DNA of 64,000 nucleotides from Halictus rubicundus (Eukaryota; Arthropoda; Insecta; Hymenoptera; Halictidae), in the NCBI RefSeq assembly GCF_050948215.1, contig NC_135153.1, positions 7,592,058-7,656,057 on the forward strand, read 5' to 3'. Both the position numbers and the translations under genes were made by a program. Numbering within the stretch: position 1 is the stretch's first letter; the number at the start of each line of letters is the position of its first letter. Below the pieces are notes generated by a model. The model was not told where the DNA came from. It did no database searches and saw only the letters and a program-made list of their open reading frames with translations. Shown here piece by piece: positions 22,150 to 34,915 of the stretch.

Positions 22150-25100
22150 CCCATCCTAGCAAGTCGTACCAGCGAAAGCGATCGGTATAGTGTTCTATGT
22201 GCCACTATTTTGTTGATCCTGGCTAACGAGCTGGTCAGGATGACTGTCGAGTGTCCAGTCGACGATCGGAGATCGAATGATTCCGCAGACGCGGCTGCAG
22301 AGAAACAGCGGGAGAGAGAGAGAGAGAGAAAGTGAGAGAGATAGTCGGGGCGGCATGACAACGATCGAAACGGGCGATCCATGGACCCTTGCCGATATTA
22401 CGAACAGTTTCGCGGCATCAAGGCCGCCTCCTTACCCGAGATCTTGTCTCGCGATGACTCACGCCTAGGCTCCTGCCTCCTGCCTCGTTCTCCGGCGCTC
22501 GCTTCCTTCGCCGTGTTCTCCGACGAGAGGAGGCCGCCGCACGCGGACCAACGACGGATAAATAGAGGCCGATCCCCGAGCACACCGGGCCGTCCGGGAA
22601 AAAGTGAGAGCGGTTCCCTTGCCAAGCTTACAACGTTTAACATAGTTTATAGACACATCGTGCCGTCCCTCGAACCCGCCACGCCGCCGATCCCGAGGAG
22701 CTCGATCGATTATGAAACCGAGCGCTCGACCCGGGACAGAAGAAAGCTCTCCGCGGAATCGATGAAAATCGCCCCTGGGGACGGAAGTTGCCGGAGAAGG
22801 TTCTCCTTCTATTCTCCGCGCGAATTCTGGGCCGAACGACGACGGCGATCTGAGTTATCTGCTTCCCGATTCGAAACGCGCTGGTGCACCTTCCGGGAAC
22901 TAGGAAGCAACGCTTTCCGATCGACCGGCCGATCCAAATTGTGTCTGGGACCTCTCGGTTAGAACACAGGCACATCATTATCTCTATCTTGACCTGCCCC
23001 GACGAGCTCCAAACTCTGGACCCATTGAACCTTCTTACTCCCAACTACTGCGTCGAGATTCACCTCTGACTAAATTGTGTCCCTTTTCATCAGATTCAAA
23101 AATTAATTTTTGCCATCAAGCGTTTGAGTGAACTACGCTTTGTTGGGGTGTGTGGCACGCAGAAAAACGAAAGGCAGCGGATCACTAATTATCTCGGTGG
23201 ATTTTTAGGGGTTGTAACTCAGCAGTCAACCTGTTAATGATAGGAAATAGGTATTAGGAAACACAGAAGGTCTCGCGAAGGGATGCTGTAGGAGGAAGTG
23301 GGCTAAGAGAGAAGAAAAAAGACCTATCCCACTGAAATCCGTCGGGCCGTTTTGCCCGAGCTGTTGCGTCACAGATCCCCACCAAGCCGCGGAGAGTAAC
23401 GAATGTCCCCATCTCTGTGACAATACGCGTATGTGCCAACTTCGTGGGGGAGGTGATAGACTGTCGGACGTACCCCATGCGTCTTTACGGTTGGGGGTTT
23501 CGCAACGGTTCGCGGAAGGTCGCCGAGGTAAAGGATCGCGTCCCGTGTGCTCGGATTGTGCCCGTCGCGTCGCGGTCGGAACGCAGGTGTTTTCCGACAT
23601 GGACGTCGCCGCGAGAAGGCTGCCCACGGGCCCCCGTATCCGGTTCTCCGCGTGCTCGGCCGAGAGCAGATTTGCCTTTCGCAAGGCCGTCTCTCCTGCG
23701 AGTTAGACGCTTGCTAGAAAGCGACAGCTCGCGCACAAGCAGGGACGCGTGCGTGCGCAAGCCTTCGAGATAGACTCGCACGCGCGTTCCCGGATTGTCT
23801 GGCGACCGGGGACAACGGTTCGCTGACGGAAGTCGGGAGAAATGGATCGCTCCCTGCGATCGCTTAGATCTCCAACTGCCTTCGGAACGCTCCCGGGAAC
23901 CAGGAAACACAGCTCGAACGCGTTCGGAACGAGCGGGGCAGTCGATAGAGAAGCCAAATTGCGACTGACGCTTAGGTCGGAGATAATTGACACCGTTGAT
24001 AATACCGTGAATATTCTGAAAGATGCGAGGCCGAACCTTCCCCCAAGTGTCGAGCGCGATTCAAAATTGTTCCCACTTATAAACCCAGATCGGACACCGA
24101 TTGATGTTGAATTCCGCAAGGGTGCAAGGTATCCCGTTCAACACCTGTTTAGTCGCCTAAGTGGCTTCGCAGGCGGCGGCGAGCCGGTCCGGGAGAAAGG
24201 CACGCGGTTTCGATTTTGATGCGGATCGGATCGGGGAACGGGGCACGTGGATTGCGACAAAAAGGTGGGAAAGTACGCGGACAGCCTTCGCCCGCGAAAT
24301 TTCGCCAGTGTCCAATCCACGGGGCAGGTGGGCCGTGGCAAGGGGACGCGACGCTTGTGCACGCCGCGCCGGACAAAACGTCGTCGTCGAGGCGACGTGA
24401 TCGCGCATACGAATCGCCGTTTTACTCGAGATCCTCGGGGTGCGACACCGGTGGAGACTCGCTCCGCCGATTATGTCATCAATCTTGTATTCGTGCGCGT
24501 TTGGGGAACGTGAACTTGTACCGTTTACCGTGAGAAGCGCCCCGGCTCCTTGAAAACGAAATGACGTTCAGGAGAATCTGGAACTCGCATACCTAGACAT
24601 GATTGTGAACTCGAAATTGTGACATTTTTCAGCTATTAATCGTGTATCCTGTCATCGGTCACGGTGTCTCGGTGTCACGCAAAAGCAGTTTGCGGAAAAG
24701 GAAGTCCACTCCCAAGAGCCATTTAGAACGCACTGGATCGGGAATATAACAATTATAGTAACAATTTTAGCGGAGTGAGTTGGGTAAGCAGGAGGAGAAC
24801 AAAAATTTGGAGATGACCGTTTGAGGCGGGCGATGAAGAGATACGTTTCGCGGACGTCACCTTGTTAAACTGTTACGGGCTGGCAAAAAGCAATGTAGGT
24901 CCAGGCTGGCCGCTGCAAATTGAGCAATTCCGATGCCGAATCGCTAACGAGCCTATCCGTTTCCCTGCGCGTGCCTTTTTTCGGCTTGCGACCGCTTTTT
25001 CGTCCCCCCGGTCGGGTCGCGGCGTCGCGTTTTTAGTCATAAAACGCGCGGCGGGTGGTTGCCAGCGGATAGAATACGCCCCAGCAGAGGGCTCGTCGTA

Positions 25101-25860
25101 AATCCTCATCGGGGGAAAATGAAAACTGCTGGATACCCCGTTGGCCCTCCCGAAAACAACCTTTCCCGAGCTCGGCGTGCCGTTACCGCTTCGCTGAAAC
25201 AGAAAGCGGGTCGGAGTTTCGAGTATAAATTGAATCCTTAATTTTGGGGTCGTCGGAACCGGCGTGATCCGATTGGATCTCCTCGAGAAATTACGGCACA
25301 CCCCGAGGAAGGTGTAAGAAGCTTCGCGGGACCGTTTTCTAATTAAACTCCCTCCGGGAGCGAAGTCTCCGAGCACCGGGGGCTAGGACCCGATTAACTA
25401 TGCCTGCCAGCGATTCTTGGCACTTGAAACTTTGAGCCTATGGTGTGACTTGCTTCTTCGTTGGTCTAGTTGGTGCCCCAGTTGCTCCGGATTCAGGCAA
25501 CCTCGAGATCGGAAGCTCGCAGGCATCGCGTCAACTCGATTTACCGAGTTTCCATTGTCGTGTCTATTGTGATCGCTCGGAGTCTAGAGAATCGACTGGC
25601 ATTGTCCTACGGTCGATTCGTGTAAACGTATTTGTATTTTCACTCAATTTTTACAGATAGATCGAAGAGTCTCGTGTTAAGGTAGAGCGTGTATAGCGAA
25701 TATACATTAAATTACAGAACAGTGCAAAGCAGTGTACCTCGTTCGGCTTTTCGCGCGACAGTTATGCGGAAACGTATGTATGTACAATTTTTTGGCACGT
25801 AGAAAACGGTTGTTCGCATTTTCTCATCGGGGACAGTGTTCTATCAGGGTGAAACTGGCG
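22150..25860. other. no gene seen in 3.7 kb
   Basis: GC-rich and CpG-rich intergenic sequence. Many long open frames overlap on both strands (22381-23044, 23226-24533, 24862-25376), as expected where stop codons are rare. None shows a domain, signal peptide, splice pairing or preferred strand. A small (GA)n tract lies at 22313-22345. Possible upstream regulatory DNA or exons of an unseen gene cannot be excluded. Confidence 0.45.
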
Positions 25861-25867
25861 AAGCGTT

Positions 25868-28800
25868 TTACGTCGGCGGGAAGATCTTCTCGAACGGAAC
25901 GCGACTGAAAAAGTCGTTGGCCACTTTCGCGAAAACGATGCCGAACGTCTCCTCGTAGGGCGACTGGAGCTCTTTGAACAGCAAATCGGAGTTCTCGTTG
26001 ATGAAACGGTTCATTTGATCGCCTGGAAAGAAACGAGAATGCATTATATGCAAAGCGTAAAAAATTGTCGACCAATATACAGTGCAGAAAGAACTATATT
26101 TGGAAAAATTGCCACTGCAGATCATTTCCCAGTGACGCAATCTTTTTGCCGATTAATGAAATAAATGTTTAATACTAGTGGCGTCATCCGTGGTAAATCC
26201 CTCAAGTTATCAGCCAATTAGTACCAATTTCTAAAAAATAGATGGCGCAAGTGGACAAGAACGTAACCACGTGAAGAAGGTGTATGTGGCGCCATCGGTG
26301 GCAACACGATCAAGCTATTAGCCAATTAGTATCACCCTTCATCGCTGGATGGAGTCGCAGTGTTGTTTAAAATGTGAGAAGAGGCTGATTAGATGATGTA
26401 CGATACAGGATGCATATCTTTGAATAATTATGTGGAAAGCTGGGATTTTAGTGCCCCGGTATATTAGCCTGGACCAGAAACTGCATCATCTTTTTAGTCT
26501 TTTTAGCCGTCCAGAACCTGCATTATCTTAGCTGCATCATTAGCAGTGGATTCCAAATAATGCCAGAGTGGATGCTAGTTCTATGTTAAAAGAGGCTCTT
26601 CTATTTAGGCTCAGATCCGGCTAAAAAGTTGATGTAGGTTCTGTTCCAGGCTAAAAAGATGATGCAGGTTTTGTTCCAGGCTGAAAAGATGATGCAGGAA
26701 AAGTGTGGACTGTGGACACTAAAACCCCGAGCGTGAGCACTCTCATTTCCTCTCTGCCGATATAATAAAAAAGAATATCCTAACATTGTGCTCTTTCGCA
26801 ATCTAGCGTTTGGAAATTGGTACTACTTGGCGAGTAACTTGAGCATTCCGCCACGGATGGCGCCACCTCCTTCAAAATTGCGGGACAAACGAAATGCTGA
26901 TTAAAAATCCATCATAATTAACATGTCATTGCACACATTACCTGGCAGGAAAAAGTAAAAGATGCTATTTAGGTGCGTTACAAGATATTAGATTGTCGCT
27001 AATGAGGTGATTATTGGTTATGCATCATGCATGATTTTAATGCGAGGTGGAATCGCTTTCAGCGACTATAAAGAAGATTAGTAAGCTTATAAGTAGTTAA
27101 ACGATGAGAATACTGAAATAAAGTGACTTAATAATCGTTGAACTACAAGATCTTAGATAAACCTTGACCAATTTTTTACATTAATTTTGGTTACATAAAG
27201 TCGCGACTGGAATCGATTTTCCATTTAATTGGGGCAACTATACGGAAGTTGTTACATACCTAGAATAGTATCACCGTTGAAAAGATTCTCGAATCGTATC
27301 GATACTCGACCGGGAGTGAATTTAACGTCGTACTTCGTTATCCTGACGTACGGCACTCCGTTCTTCTCGTACTTCTCGCAATAGATGTTATTCTGCGTCT
27401 TCAGGTCGTCTAAAAACGTCCCAACGAAATTAACAACAGACCAAAGAAAACACGTATCCTAATTTCGTCGCTTAGTAATCGTTATTTAATTGCAATCGTA
27501 ACTGTTCCTTTAAGAACGACCGAGTCCAGAGGCTGAGTCAACAACGATCCGAAGGAAAACTGTATTCTAATTTATGTCTGTTTAATGGTCGTCTAATTAG
27601 TGTCTTATCATTCTGTATCTTCTAGGAAACAGTGAACAAGAACAAAATGCTAATCGTTGTAAACATTGTTAACCGAGAAACGAACGGATATTTACACATG
27701 GTGATGTTCGATTTTCCTGATCCCTTGACCGGCAACAACAAAATTTTTCCATCGAGTTTGTAATCGGCGACAAAGTCCACCTGAGGATTATACGACTCCG
27801 ACGTCAGCAGACATTTATCCCAGTCGATGCTGAAAAAGAGAGGAAAAACATTTTTCACATTACGCGCTTTTCAGCGTTCGTACTTTTTATCAGTTTTTCA
27901 TGACGCCTGTTGCACGTTCGTCTGACTCACTGGCCGAACAATTTATGCGAATGACACTGATTGCGCACGCCCAATAAATTACCGGCGACAACGCATCCGA
28001 GAGCGCATTCCGAGATTCATTTGTAAAGGCAAACGTAAATGTGAAACATAAACGATTACGCAAACGAGGCTTGGCCGTTCTCTCCGTTCTATATTCACCA
28101 ATTGTCCATCAGGTTTTCCGCCATTATATTATGGTCCATTAATTGCTAGACCAACGTGCAAGGTAATAAGTCGTAACTCAAATCATGCGGTTCGGCTCGC
28201 TTCGATGAAGAATATTCATCGACTTTTCCTGTAGCATACTCACTGGTAATTCTTCACCACGAGCCCCTTGGTGAGTCCGTGCAGCTTGATGTTCCTGTAT
28301 TCCTGTCTTAGAGCCACCGAGCCCTGAGACTCGCCGATTTTCACGCTCTCCACTGCCAGCGGTTCGATCGGCAGGATCTTGAAGGCCTTCAGACCTGCAG
28401 CAAATAAGGATCTTCTATAGAATTGGGCAGACATTACCCTATGGGACACTGCGGAGCTCTGGTGATGAAACCGGGCCTAACTCGGAGCAAAAGTTTTAAT
28501 CTGTGTCCTTAGCATTGAACCCTCTTGCTACTCCAGACTTTAATGGCAAAATAGGTAGATACAATTTTGAAGCGTACAATGATAAAGAGCATTTCAGTAT
28601 AAATGTCTTATTTTCAGCTTTTTGAAGTAATGAAAGAAGGAGAGAAATTTCTACTTTGTTCCAATTTCTTGCAAACGATGCAGACCATTTTTAATAACGG
28701 TCGCAGTTCATGGTCCTTCGGCATCCCGAAGGATCAATTTTCGCTCCGTAAATGTTCTCCGGGGTTAGAAGCGATTTAGGATGAACTTGTACGCACGCCT

Positions 28801-31392
28801 CGTGCGGGACGATTTTTCCCGAGCCACGGAAAGCGAAGGGAGACTATCGCCGTCGAGCCAAGGAGAACTTCTGCGAGAATTGCCACGAGCGATTATCTCG
28901 GAGAAACCTAGCTGCGAGGAAACGCATTGCTCCGGTGAAATCGGCGGAAAAGTGCGCCGCAGTCTTCGCAAAAACCCGAAACCGAAGCGCTCGCGAAGAA
29001 ACTCGAAAGGCTCCCCGGAAATCGCGTGCTCCCCGACGGACTTCCAAAGAATCGATCCTCGAGTTTCTCTAACGACCCGCGACTCTTCCGTAGTCGAAGC
29101 GAAAACATTTCCTCGACAATTAGTCCGATTGTCCGGATGATTCGTAGAAAACCGCGACCGAGCGAAATCACCGTGGGGAAACAAAATGGCGGAACCGCCG
29201 TACCCTCTAACTACCAAAGAAGTTTCTCTTTACTTTCCCTTGGACTATCGAACTTCGGCGAGACTGATTGTAGACTAGACACCGTGGCGATCCTTGAAAG
29301 AAAATTGGAAGAGTCAGCGGAAAATGTTGGCGAGTCTTGTAAATATGTACACGGCTGTATCGTGCGGGAACGAAAGCGACGGAAAAGTGTAACCGCGCGA
29401 CCAGTAGTAGAAGAAGAAATTCTCGTTTCTCAATGAAAACCGTGTTAGAGAACGGAGCGGGGCGAGATCGGTCAGGTGAAATAGTTATGTAACGAGTTAA
29501 ACAGCCAGATAATGACAACCATCGGCGCGGTAACTTTATAATCGCGTGATCGCGGCGACAATCCGAACGACACGAGTGGCCTGCAGCGCCCCTAATGACT
29601 CGGGCTCCTGTTACAAATTTTCTTCGTGGAAGGCAAGTTTACCTTGCCTGAACTAAAACTTTCTTTGATCAAAATTGAATCTCGATTCGATACATATAGA
29701 TTTTATGCATCTGTAGCCAAAAATTTCACAGAAAAGCATTTAAGAATCTCAATACACGTTTCCCCTAATAAAACCACTAAAGAGGGAAATGGCTCGTACG
29801 ATTTGCAATTAATGCAAAACGATATATATTTCGTATAAAGCTCCGCAGTCTAAATATCAATAAAGTCTCCGTGCATCAATTTACGGAAACCGATCTGTAA
29901 GTTGTTAAACGGAAAGAAAGAGAAATGTTGGATCTCACCTCCGGCCAGAGAGACGACAGCGTCCCTCGCCGAGTTCGAGATGCACTGGTAGTACTCCGGG
30001 TCCGGTAGCGTCCTGTTGCACACCTTGAAGCTGCTCGCTGAAAAAGACGGAACGAGAACGTCGGTGAAGGAAGCAGAAGAGAAAAAAAAAAATAGGTGAA
30101 AAATGTCGCAGGTCGCGTTGTTACGTAACCCGGCTTGCATTGCAGCGGGGATCCTATAAACTGCGGCGGCATGGCAGGCGATAGGTATACCGTGACACCG
30201 AACCGAAGCACAAGGGGACACGTTGACTTTCTCTTTCAGTGGCCGGCGCGGCGCGGCGCGCCGCGGCGCACCGCGTCGTCTAACAACGTTATAATTTTGT
30301 GGATCGGCGCGCGACCGACACATTCCGCCGTGGACCACGACGATTCCCATCCCGTGGACCATTTTTCGCCGTTGACATTGACCTTAATGACCGGCTCCGC
30401 GAAGCGTGCCACCGCGTCTGACGTAAACCGATCGGGCCCAAAAAAGGATTCAAGGGGTCGTAAACGGCGCATGTCTGGGCCAACGCGGGCCCGCTCGCCT
30501 TTCACGTCAACTCTTTCATTGAACAGAGCCGAAAAGCGTGCGGATAACGATCGTTACGAACTTTATCACGCTCGTTCATGGGTAACGAGCGGTCCCAACG
30601 CTTTCGTAACACGCCCACCTACCCCCCTCCCCGCCCTACACCCTCAGGAATTTTGTTTGACAACAACCGATTACGTTCCTGCTGAAAATTTTCCCTGGGT
30701 CTCCTCAAACTGGACTCTGATTGGCTGGAAAATGTTAGGTGCCGTTTTCTTAATTGTAGGGGACCAGTTGAAATTTGGAACGGTCTGGATTACGAAGATT
30801 TTAGAAATTGAAGCTTTAAGGGGGATTTTTAGTCCTTGTATGCATTGCCCCATAACTCGAAACCATAGACGCATAAAAATGACTATTTTCCAAAAAATTG
30901 TAACTCCTTTAGTGCAAATGCTGTTGCATCATAGCACTAGGTTTACGAAGCACTAAAAGTGACTATCATACACTACTTTATAAGAACAGAAATTCTTTTT
31001 ATAATATATATCCAAAGTAGCTTCACAATGTCAATAATCGTAATTTAAAAAGTCCCGTAGTATTAAACACTACCTTGTGTAGGTACCTACAGCTCGAATC
31101 ACTTTTATCTGTCACTATGATTGCTGTTGACTTCAGTGTCCAATGTCCCAGCGATGTGACTTCCTTTTTTAAGAAAGTCGTGTGTTAATAATTTTCAAAA
31201 TACTGCCGCTACGTGTGTACCTATTGTGTCGGCCGGGAACGGTTTCCAATGAAGCCGACAAAATGACGCTTAAACTCGAGTAAAGTCGCCTCGAATAAAG
31301 GGAAAAATTCAGAAATACTCACGCAATTCGAGCGCGACCACGCCAGAAACGGCGGCCACGAGGGCCACCGCAAGAACCGCGATAGTCTTCAT
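25868..31392 (-). CDS. takeout-like / juvenile-hormone-binding-domain secreted protein
   Basis: Six exons: 31323-31392, 29939-30037, 28244-28394, 27696-27829, 27260-27409 and 25868-26022. All junctions are GT-AG and in frame, giving 252 residues. That is the usual size for the takeout/JHBP family, secreted carriers with a hydrophobic tunnel for juvenile-hormone-like or other lipophilic ligands. The N-terminus MKTIAVLAVALVAAVSGVVA is a clear signal peptide. The mature start LPSSFKVCNRTLPDPEYYQC has the conserved cysteine pair of the family. Exon 3 (LKAFKILPIEPLAVESVKI, then NIKLHGLTKG) and exon 4 (VDFVADYKLDGKILLLPVKG) match the family layout. The last exon, with NENSDLLFKEL and the FPPT end, is the C-terminal helix region. 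Introns 1, 2 and 5 exceed 1 kb, and intron 5 holds a fold-back element. It is a single copy here. Ligand and tissue cannot be read from sequence. It may act in feeding, circadian or caste/behaviour physiology like relatives, which is only inference. Confidence 0.95.
26178..26872. repeat. inverted-repeat (fold-back) element in intron 5 of the takeout-like gene
   Basis: The left arm (26178-26240: GTGGCGTCATCCGTGG ... CAGCCAATTAGTACCAATTTC) is matched in reverse complement by the right arm (about 26808-26872: GAAATTGGTACTACTTGG ... CCACGGATGGCGCC). A third, direct copy of the left arm lies at 26283-26343. Inside, CTGCATCATCTTTTTAG at 26482 is answered by inverted ~34-bp direct repeats at 26619-26700 (GGCTAAAAAGATGATGCAGG). 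Nested inverted and direct repeats of this kind look like a fold-back type transposon or a large hairpin. No transposase is present and I could not define target duplications. Confidence 0.7.
29833..29854 (+). repeat. dispersed 22-nt motif (copy)
   Basis: TATAAAGCTCCGCAGTCTAAAT, close to the consensus GCATAAAGATCCGCAGTCTA followed by AT that also occurs at 42383 (inverted), 42500, 46134, 49777 and 62369. Its role is unknown. Here it lies in intron 2 of the takeout-like gene. Confidence 0.5.
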
Positions 31393-31476
31393 GTCAGGAT
31401 CAAAAACAGACTCGAACCAGGGTTCACGGCGGTCGGGTTCGTCGATGAAGAAATTACTTGGGACAGCTGAATGTGA

Positions 31477-31511
31477 ACTGGAAGAAACGGTCATTGATGC
31501 AGTCTATTTAA
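31477..31511 (-). promoter_or_regulatory. core promoter of the takeout-like gene
   Basis: On the minus strand a TATA-like TTAAATA (31511-31505) is followed 32 bp downstream by CCAGTT (A at 31479), close to the arthropod initiator TCAGT. Transcription from there gives an 87-nt 5' leader to the ATG at 31392. The leader has no intron and no upstream ATG that I can see. Confidence 0.6.
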
Positions 31512-31512
31512 G

Positions 31513-34500
31513 CAGCACGACCGCCCCACCATTCAGCCGAGTCTCGGAAAGTACATACACGTGTCTCTTCAGACAGTATTACGCGAAAACAAAAAAATTC
31601 CTGGGTCATTATGCTAAGCGAGGGCAGAGCCACCACGTGATTCATGCCCGTCTCGGCTCCACCGGCGGGCTGCAGGAAAATTCTTTCTTTTCTGCTGGCT
31701 ATTCACGGTCGATTCAAAAGTTTGCTTATACCCCCTTCGTTTTGTTCCGCGACGGTCCTTCGGGTTTTTTCCTGTTCCCCGTCCCTAACATTTTCGTTTA
31801 TTTTCATCGTAGAACGCGGCGCTGTCGCTCCATTATTTGCCAACTTGCCGCCTTCACTTTGAAAGTAAAAGTATTTCGCCCCCTTTTCCCGCCTCCTCCG
31901 TTTCCCCGCGATTAGGGGAACTAGCGTTCTCCATTTTGCCCTTTTTTCCCGTTGTTTTATTGTCGTCTGGACTTCGTTATGTTTGTTTTTTGTAGAAGAG
32001 AACGCAATCCAGACAACAACAGGAAAGAAGAGAGGAAATTTCCAAACCCTGAGAAAAAGATGGCGGGCGGGAGATCGGTGAACTTCGGAGACCAAGGCCG
32101 GTGATCTTTAGGATTTGTGCGTTTCAGTGTCGTTCCGATCTTCGATAAGATTCAGGTCTTGGTTTTTTTTTTGCCCGGTGAGTTCATCCAAAAGAAAAAG
32201 ATTTTGTCGTCATGTAATAGGAGGATGTTGCACACAAAACGTTTTTACAAATGGATTTACTCGTTTATGGGCCAATTTTGAGATCGTAAAATGGTGGATA
32301 ATTTGCTTGATCAGAAATAAAAATTTTTATTGATCCCCCGACACAAGATAATTACGCGCGATTCAGCCCTAACACCATACGGATCGTATTATTATGCAGT
32401 CTCAAACCTATAATCAACTTCGAGATGTTATTTGATTTAGCGAGAATTCAGACGCGGTTGTGATATTCGCGATGCAAATGAAATCCCGTTGAGCAATTAC
32501 CGCGGGATATTTTCCGACGTCGTATATTCTAGGGGGACTAATTACTCTATCGAAAACCGACATCGATCGTCAATTAAGAGGAGCCATCGAATCGCAGATG
32601 TCCGATGTAGGACAGCGCTTCTTTCTGCCTCTCGGATTGTAGAAACGCGAGGAGCGAGAACGGTCACGAAAATGGTCACTGGGAAATTGGTTCGAGAGCG
32701 ATTACGGTTGCTCCAGATCCAATTTGGGTAACGACCGTCTCCATTTTCCAACATGGAGATGACGCATTATCTCCGGAGAGAATCTCGTGTTGCTGTCTTA
32801 GCAAATCGAGCAAACAGTTCGCAGTCTAGCCCCGGAATGACTCGATGCATCGCAGAGACTTCTTTTAATTGTTAATTACTCTTGTGAGGCATTGTAAACA
32901 GGGTTTGAGGTAAACATTGCGAACCTATTCAAACGTAAAATGCTTCCCGCGAACGTGTTGACAAGGCGAGGACAACTGTTCGTCTCTAAGGCCAGGACTA
33001 TGCGAGCGTTTCGCTGCTAGAATATTCTTTCATTTTTATTGTCGTATTATGCGGATCAGTTTTTCATGGTATCATATTCATGCCGCGTGTAGTCCCAGCC
33101 TAAGATTTTATTACCGTCCGAGTAAAAGTGACAAAATGTTGAATGTCACCGCTTCCAACCTTGGTCCTACGGTGTTCTTGGTCCGTTGCCCTCTGGGTCC
33201 CTTCACTTTACCTTTACGAACCTCTGGCACCTTCCACGACAGGATACCATAAACGATTCGTCACCTTCGCTCGAAATCCTCCACGGTCAATTCACACTTT
33301 CGAACCGGAAAATTTGATTTGGAATCTCGATCGCGGCAAAAACAGGATAAATCATTCCCTCGAGCTACGAGTAACTTCCCTTGCAGCCGATTGCATTTGT
33401 ATGATCAGCAATTATGTCTTTACCCCTCCGACCCGACGCGCGACACACTCCATTCTGTAATTATCGATATGCATATATACATATTTGGATGCATTTCCAA
33501 TTTCAAATTCCGGTTTTTTCATGGACGTTTCTCTCAAATCAAAAGATTATTGTGTAAAATATTAAACATATCAGGACGTACACCGTACGGTATACGTCGT
33601 GCGGGTTGGAGGGGTTAATTATATGCAGCGACTGGTTTAAATACGCTTTAAATACGGCCGAAGGCGGTTCTCTTGAAAGGACAACGCTTGTTAGTTAAAC
33701 AAAAACTGTTGTGGAAGTGGCGTGTGTGCATTAAGAATGATTCACAGGGAAGTAAACACGCTCGCCGGTTTAATTTATGCAACAGCGACGCACCTTCACG
33801 GGCATTGTTGGACCATCCATTTCTTGTCCGCATAAAATTAAACCGGAAGATAAATGCTCGCTACGATTCGAGAAAACCGCCGGTTTTCCTTCCGTTATAG
33901 TGTCCCATCACCTGAACGCGTTAGCGACCAATTCCTAGCGCAGAAATTTCTCAATGCTTTTCCACACTCGTAGAAACCGTCGATCATCGGCCGCGATCGA
34001 TGAGTCTTTGCCGGCGAGGTCGATGATCCTCTAGCGATCGCTTAATTGCCCGTGATGCCATCGCTGGCCATTTAGAATGACCGTCGTTGCACAAGAAGCG
34101 GCCCGCGATCGACGTTTCGACATTGTTTGTTTGCATTGTTGAAACGTTCCGCGATCTACGATCCATAAACGCGAGGAAAAGATGAAAAGGTTCGACGCGA
34201 AACTTGCGTCAACCGGTATTTGTTTCTACCTGGCATGCAACAACGTTTCCGGCTGCTGCGAACCCGTCAAATGGTCCACGACGCTTAATCCTATTCAAAT
34301 CGCATTGTTCCGCATGCTTTATTCAACAGCGATTTGCATAACGCACGCTTGAACTCGTTAGAGGTCGCCAGGCCACCGGGGCCACGAAAAATGAGCAATC
34401 GGGTTCCTGCTCGTCGATGACATCGTTCAGATCAAAGAGATAGATGTCTGAATCATTTTTGCCATTTTTACGAGGTACATTTGCATTTTATTTAAATCAG

Positions 34501-34890
34501 GAAATTACTCCTAGTTGATTCATAGAGGAACTACCGAAGGATGTAGCAGCCATTTTGGAACCAACATGGCGGCTTTCCTTGGGCTCCCTCGGCTCGCTCT
34601 TTTAGAGCAACTTATCTAAATGAAAATCGAAAGATTAAGTTCTCTATTGAGAACTTAACTCTGGCAATTAACATGCCGATTTTATTACTTATACCGCGAT
34701 TTTGCATATTAATTACATTGATTGCCTACATAGCGCGACATTTTTCATTCCATTACGAGTAAAGTCGAACGTAATGTAAACTCTGTTCTTTATTTATCTA
34801 TACATGATTTTGCTGGGTGATTATGCGATAAAAAAATCTTTCCAAACTTTTTTAGCCATCGTACTAAATGCTATAAAACGCGTAGTTTAA
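31513..34890. other. no gene seen in 3.4 kb
   Basis: Mixed AT- and GC-rich intergenic DNA between the takeout-like promoter and the 3' end of the next minus-strand gene. It holds scattered ATGGCGG-type motifs (about 32058, 34546-34570). Open frames are short and unsupported. Confidence 0.45.
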
Positions 34891-34896
34891 GTAATG

Positions 34897-34902
34897 TTTA
34901 TT
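34897..34902 (-). terminator. poly(A) signal of the 472-residue protein gene
   Basis: AATAAA on the minus strand starting 14 nt after the stop codon, so the 3' UTR may be very short. Confidence 0.7.
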
Positions 34903-34915
34903 GAATCGTCTCCCA

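Noticed and set aside
22381..24533. Long open frames on both strands as protein genes
   Set aside because: GC-rich DNA with few stop codons. Frames overlap on both strands, with no domain, signal or splice pairing and no preferred strand.
28781..29217. Open frames within intron 2 of the takeout-like gene
   Set aside because: They overlap antisense to each other, have no recognisable motif, and the intron's splice sites join flanking exons in frame without them.
31703..32095. 130-codon minus-strand frame upstream of the takeout-like gene
   Set aside because: Lys/Arg/Glu-rich low complexity, overlapped by plus-strand frames, and no promoter or splice support.
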